Shown in pieces: positions 60,301 to 64,000 of a DNA stretch of 64,000 nucleotides. Within the stretch, counting starts at the first letter, position 1. Every line of letters begins with the position of its first letter. The DNA lies in the NCBI GenBank assembly GCA_029817715.1, contig JARUPY010000189.1, positions 1,860,001-1,924,000 of the forward strand, read 5' to 3'. Position numbers and translations under genes: made by a program. The notes beneath the pieces are model-generated. The model was not told the DNA's origin. It worked only from the letters and a program-made list of their open reading frames with translations, and made no database searches. This DNA is from Melastoma dodecandrum. Lineage: Eukaryota; Streptophyta; Magnoliopsida; Myrtales; Melastomataceae.

Positions 60301-62666
60301 ACTACAGCTTCGTCCGCATCCAAATGTTTGTCCAACTCCTTCCTTCCGAGATATTCTTGTAGTTTAGCCTGTAAATTATGAGACAACCACAGCCACAATC
60401 ATCCTCTGCTCCGCAAAATTAAGTTAAATGCCATCAGAGTAGCATAAAGAAGGACACAAAATAAATATATCCTAAATTGAAGCACAGTAGTTAATAACAA
60501 GCACTTGGAATTACTCTAAGCCATCAAGTGCACGCGAGCAGAAACGAAATTCATTCTCACTGTAGAGGGCACACAGACCTGCAATTTCGGCACCCTGGTA
60601 GCACCTCCAATTAATTCTACTGCAGAAACATCATCTGCCTTCAAACCAGAGCGTTCAAGCACCTCTTTGATTGGCGAAACAGATTTTTCCCATAGATCTT
60701 CACAAAGCTCCTCAAACTTCTCACGAGATATGGCACTCCTGAATAAATGACAGTAGTTGTAAAATAACCATTGGGTTGGGATTAAGTTGATTGCAAAATA
60801 TAATGTGACCCCGTCATCTAAACTTGTTTTTGAATTGCAGTCGAATCCACAAAAAGTAGCACACGGACAAGTAGTATATGGCTCGCAAGACAAGATAGCA
60901 ATCAGCTTCGTGAACGCACTTACTAAATTAAAATTACTGATTACATGATTCTGTCAGTTATCCCTTTCAAACAAGTCGAAAGCAATAAGTGCTACTCCCA
61001 AAGTAACCAAATTTCTTTCCTTTTCCTCATTGTTATCGTTTTCTTTTTATTTTTTTTTGGGGGGGGGGGGGGGGGGGAGGGGGTAAGGGAGTAGAACAAG
61101 GAGGATTCAAGGTAACAATTGGAACTCCAATAATGAGATAGACCCAATACTTATCAGTGTCCAAGCTACCAAGAACAGAATCTCCAGCAGGTCACTCTAA
61201 ATGATAGTTGAAACAGCCAAAAAGACAGTACACTGTAAGAATGACTTACCTGAAGTCGCGGTCATCATACAGCGATTCAACTGATACTGGAGCAATTGAA
61301 TTTGCGCTCAAAATTTCCTTTGTACGTTTGACCTGCTTCTTCAACTTAGCCATTGCCTTTGGGAACTTCCTAACATCGACTCCATTTCCAAGTTGTTTAT
61401 TGAACTCGTCTGCAAAGTATTCAACCAACCGCAATTCCATGACCTGGCCTCCAAGATTAGGATTCCAGCTAACATCCTTAACCTGAAATAATCTCAATGA
61501 TGTCATATTAACCCATGGAAAACTAATACCCAGGTTTAAGACATAACTAGCATGCAGGTGAAAAGGTCGATATTTGACCAAAAAAGAAGCTGGCATCGGA
61601 GAGGCCCATTTGATGAAGATTAAAGGACCTTCTTCATTCTGTGGTGCAGGGGCTCATTCAGCCCTTTGACAAACCATGCTGCTGATGCTGTGGTGCAGGG
61701 GCTCATTCAGCCCATTGACAAACCATGCTGCTGATGGCAAACAGCACCAGCAGCACTTCTGTTTTCTAGTATCAACTCTACACAATAATACTAATGCATT
61801 CAAATCCAACAGGTGTAGTGTACCTAAGAAACAAGCCTAGAAAATAATACCAAGTATCCTAGTTGAGCATAGATGAAGCATATATTACTGACTACCTGAA
61901 ATTGGTTGATAGAAACGGTTTTCCCTAACTCCTTGGCATTGTAAGCCGAAAAATAAACCAAAGCTGCATATGTGCTGCTCGAACCCATATCATAGAAAAC
62001 AACATGCCTTGATCCATTTGCAAAATCCTTGTCAATACCGTACTGCAATGCAGCTCCAGCAGGCTCATTGACCAAGGAGATTACATTCATCCCCGCCAAT
62101 TGTGCAGACTGAAGCAAGCCCTTCCTCTCAGCTTGTCCAAAATAGGGTGGGACAGCTATAACAGCATCCTTTATCTTCAATTTTGAGTGAAACTCTGCCA
62201 GTTTCATCGCATACCCCAGAATCATAGCCAACAACTCCTCAACCGTATAGACAGTCCCACTAGCATCCACCTTAAAACTCACACCCCCTCTCGAATCTTC
62301 CACAGCATCAAATGGCAAGTAAGACGCATCCAACACGCGCTTCGCGTACTCGTATGGCTTCCCAATCAAATCTCTAACCTGCGAGAACACCTTGTCTGGG
62401 TACCGTGCAACCAACCCAGCTGCCTCTTCCCCGATGAGACGGTCCTCGGGCTGGAATGCAACCAACGCAGGGGTCTTCCTCTTCGACATTTCATTAATAG
62501 CAACAGTGATAGGACTCTGCCCCCTCTTAATGTTAACAACGGAAACCTTCAGCCACTCCGAACCTAGATCTATGCTCAGAACCGCCGATTGTGCCGGAAC
62601 AAAAAGTGACAAAGCTAACAACATCGAAAGAAACCCCAACCTAAGCATCCCCGTCGCCATGGCCAT
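57378..62666 (-). CDS. HSP70-17: ER-lumenal HSP70, HSP70-17/HYOU1-Grp170 type
   Basis: A predicted 897-residue ER chaperone of the large Hsp110/Grp170 class, which acts with BiP as nucleotide exchange factor and holdase. Exons: 62666-61896, 61482-61250, 60738-60579, 60368-60123, 60020-59884, 59771-59432, 59335-59174, 59011-58937, 58711-58611, 58464-58395, 58185-58129, 58033-57975, 57849-57777 and 57587-57378 (TAA); phase closes. Start ATG 62666 begins a signal peptide with core LGFLSMLLALSLFVPAQS. The nucleotide-binding domain has VLSIDLGSEWLKV, IAVPPYFGQAERKG and AVELIGGATRVPK. The sequence then reads KNLSSPVKANLHFSLSRSG, passes an Asn/Thr/Ser/Glu-rich loop with N-glycosylation sites, and ends in HDEL, the ER retention signal. 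The Asp-Leu-Gly-Ser phosphate loop replaces the classical DLGTT, as in Grp170. Upstream ERSE-like and TATA motifs fit ER-stress induction. Confidence 0.95.
61639..61736. repeat. 49-bp tandem duplication in HSP70-17 intron 1
   Basis: CTGTGGTGCAGGGGCTCATT begins at 61639 and 61688. The two 49-bp copies differ at one base. Confidence 0.95.
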
Positions 62667-62900
62667 GGAACCCCGCCTGATCAATCGTCGGCCGGAGATG
62701 ATGCGTCAAGACAAGAATCAGACTCCCACCGTCGCTAACGATCGCGTATTCGGCGAGCAATTAGTCGGATAAAATTGGTTCAGGAAAGAACTGGGAGGAA
62801 CGCATTCCCCTTGAGAAGATCGACAACATGCAAGTCGAGGCTCTAGAAGGAGCCGATTTCTATTTCTGAAGTAATTTTCCCCAGCTTTGGAGACGAAGGG

Positions 62901-62908
62901 TATTTATA
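62901..62908 (-). promoter_or_regulatory. TATA box for HSP70-17
   Basis: On the minus strand TATAAATA lies about 240 bp before the HSP70-17 ATG, which would give a 5' UTR of roughly 200 nt. Confidence 0.65.
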
Positions 62909-62944
62909 GGGGAGGTCGAGCTGGAAAAATTGTGGGACTAGTAG

Positions 62945-62963
62945 CCAATGGGAGAACGCCACA
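62945..62963 (+). promoter_or_regulatory. ERSE-like element
   Basis: CCAAT, nine bases, then CCACA. The ER-stress response element consensus is CCAAT-N9-CCACG, so one base differs. Its place about 280 bp before an ER chaperone gene supports a real site. Confidence 0.55.
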
Positions 62964-62975
62964 TGTACAAATTTA

Positions 62976-62981
62976 CACGTG
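62976..62981. promoter_or_regulatory. G-box CACGTG
   Basis: Palindromic CACGTG within TTTACACGTGTCAG. It is a core site for plant bZIP and bHLH factors, including ER-stress bZIPs. It lies 13 bp from the ERSE-like element. Confidence 0.5.
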
Positions 62982-63020
62982 TCAGACAACGAGACGCTCA
63001 GTGACGCTGGGAACAAGAAA

Positions 63021-63094
63021 GGGCCCAACTATAGGCCCAATGAATTTAGTGTACCCTAAGAAGGGCCCAAAAAGAGTTAGGGTTAGGGTTAGGG
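63021..63094 (+). promoter_or_regulatory. Site II and telo-box cluster for RPL27
   Basis: GGGCCCA (63021), AGGCCCA (63033) and GGGCCCA (63063) are site II elements bound by TCP factors. TTAGGG repeated three times at 63077-63094 is the telo-box class. This pairing is characteristic of plant ribosomal protein genes. Confidence 0.75.
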
Positions 63095-63201
63095 CTAGGG
63101 GTTCGCGTTTTCTCCGGTGGCATATATGTCGAACTGGTCGCCTCCCCTTGCAGACGGACAGGCGGCGGCGACATTTTTCGAAGGAGGAGGAGGAGAAGAA
63201 G

Positions 63202-63609
63202 ATGGTGAAATTCCTCAAGCCAGGGAAGGCGGTTCTGCTGCTGCAGGGACGTTACGCAGGGAGGAAGGCGGTGATCGTCCGCAACTTCGATGATGGGACA
63301 AGGGACAGGCCCTACGGGCACTGCCTCGTCGCCGGGATCAAGAAGTACCCAAGCAAGGTCATCCGCAAGGACACGAGCAAGAAGACCGCGAAGAAATCGA
63401 GGGTGAAGGCGTTCGTCAAGATCGTCAACTACAGGCACCTGATGCCGACGCGGTACACCCTCGACGTCGACCTCAAGGACGTCGTGACGATCGATTCGCT
63501 CCAGGTCAAGGACAAGAAGGTGACCGCCTCCAAGGAGACGAAGAAGCGACTCGAAGAGAGGTTCAAGACGGGGAAGAACCGTTGGTTCTTCACCAAGCTC
63601 AGATTTTGA
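63202..63609 (+). CDS. RPL27: 60S ribosomal protein L27 (eL27)
   Basis: A single-exon gene for a 135-residue cytosolic large-subunit protein. The start [20 protein letters not shown] (63202) is the KOW-type N-terminus of eL27. The basic middle ([20 protein letters not shown]) and end ([16 protein letters not shown]) match the family, and the length is exactly that of plant eL27. GC-rich third positions, unlike the neighbouring genes, fit a highly expressed gene. The open frame extends in phase upstream of 63202, but the family start and the site II/telo-box promoter just before it favour this ATG. It is divergent to HSP70-17. Whether it is the main or a minor copy is unknown, because plants carry several. 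Confidence 0.97.
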   Translation: MVKFLKPGKAVLLLQGRYAGRKAVIVRNFDDGTRDRPYGHCLVAGIKKYPSKVIRKDTSKKTAKKSRVKAFVKIVNYRHLMPTRYTLDVDLKDVVTIDSLQVKDKKVTASKETKKRLEERFKTGKNRWFFTKLRF

Positions 63610-64000
63610 GTCGGGGATCGAATCTTGTTGCTTTGCTGTTGTCGGATCAGAGGGAGGTTGTGGTATTATTCCTGATTTGTCTCTTAAAATAGTTTGTTTC
63701 TGGATTATCAATTAGTTTTACTCCCTTTCTTGCTTCATCTGATGGAATTCCTGATTCTTGTTGTTCTTGGCTATTGTTCCTCTGGCGTTTTCGGATCTAT
63801 AACGGGGAGCCTTGAATGATAATGTCGAGATGGATAGGGAATCCGGACTGGGTATGGAATTAAGATTTTCACCTATTTAAGTGTGTTGCCTTGTCCTTAG
63901 ACTCTGATACTACCTCGACTCGAGCGGCACTACCGCAACTGAGTGTCAATTTGGCCTTTGGATTCTGGTATCTGGATTTTGTTCATGGACATTGATAGCT
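63610..64000. other. RPL27 3' flank
   Basis: T-rich sequence after the stop codon, likely 3' UTR. No further gene starts before the window ends. Confidence 0.5.

Larger units (their letters stand above)
62667..63201. promoter_or_regulatory. Shared divergent promoter of HSP70-17 and RPL27
   Basis: About 535 bp between two opposing start codons. The HSP70-17 side has a minus-strand TATA box (TATAAATA at 62908-62901). Further up are CCAAT-N9-CCACA (62945-62963) and a G-box (CACGTG, 62976-62981). The RPL27 side has GGGCCCA/GGCCCAA site II elements near 63021, 63034 and 63063 and a telo-box-like run of TTAGGG at 63077-63094. Confidence 0.8.

Noticed and set aside
62684..62684. An earlier start for HSP70-17
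   Set aside because: The codon at 62684 is TTG, not ATG. The first in-frame ATG is at 62666.
63046..63711. A 221-residue minus-strand open frame over RPL27
   Set aside because: It is antisense to a GC-rich ribosomal protein exon, and RPL27 is unambiguous on the plus strand.

Overview
This is a plant nuclear genome window, most likely from a flowering plant and probably a eudicot. The genes carry many short GT-AG introns. Land-plant families are present: a SCARECROW-type GRAS factor, an HPCA1-like receptor kinase and a PMH-type DEAD-box helicase. Large stretches are Ty1-copia retrotransposon debris. Codon phase closes across every exon join I propose, so the gene models are mutually consistent. 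The species cannot be named from sequence alone.

Layout. (1) 1-2242: the 3' part of a SCARECROW gene, plus strand. (2) 2449-8731: a complete but decayed Ty1-copia element with two LTRs and a perfect 5-bp target duplication, inserted about 210 bp downstream of the SCARECROW stop. (3) 9503-13969, minus: an 18-exon LRR receptor kinase of the HPCA1-like clade. (4) 14.7-34.4 kb: a gene-poor, repeat-rich block. It holds a long inverted repeat with tRNA-like Pol III boxes (14757-15455), a GC-rich retroelement relic (17.8-21.3 kb), two or three broken copia elements on the minus strand, a GGCG-rich repeat, and a broken partial copy of the neighbouring receptor kinase interrupted by a MITE-like insertion. 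(5) 34.4-64 kb: a gene-dense block with a mitochondrial-type DEAD-box helicase (+), a RING-CH membrane protein (+), an ERGIC3/Erv46-like cargo receptor (-), a PAT1 mRNA-decapping factor (-), an ER-resident HSP70 (HSP70-17, HYOU1-like, -) and ribosomal protein eL27 (+).

How the genes relate. They do not form a pathway; this is ordinary plant gene order with housekeeping genes side by side. The tightest functional arrangement is the divergent HSP70-17/RPL27 pair, which shares about 535 bp. On the HSP side this contains a TATA box and an ERSE-like CCAAT-N9-CCACA element with a G-box. On the RPL27 side it contains GGGCCCA site II elements and a telo-box, the usual signature of plant ribosomal protein promoters. 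ERGIC3-like and HSP70-17 both act in the early secretory pathway, but nothing here shows co-regulation.

The most unusual structures are the inverted repeat with paired tRNA-like heads and repeated GC-flanked TTTTGAAAA palindromes, and a phase-compatible intron that would place the copia gag start codon inside the LTR.
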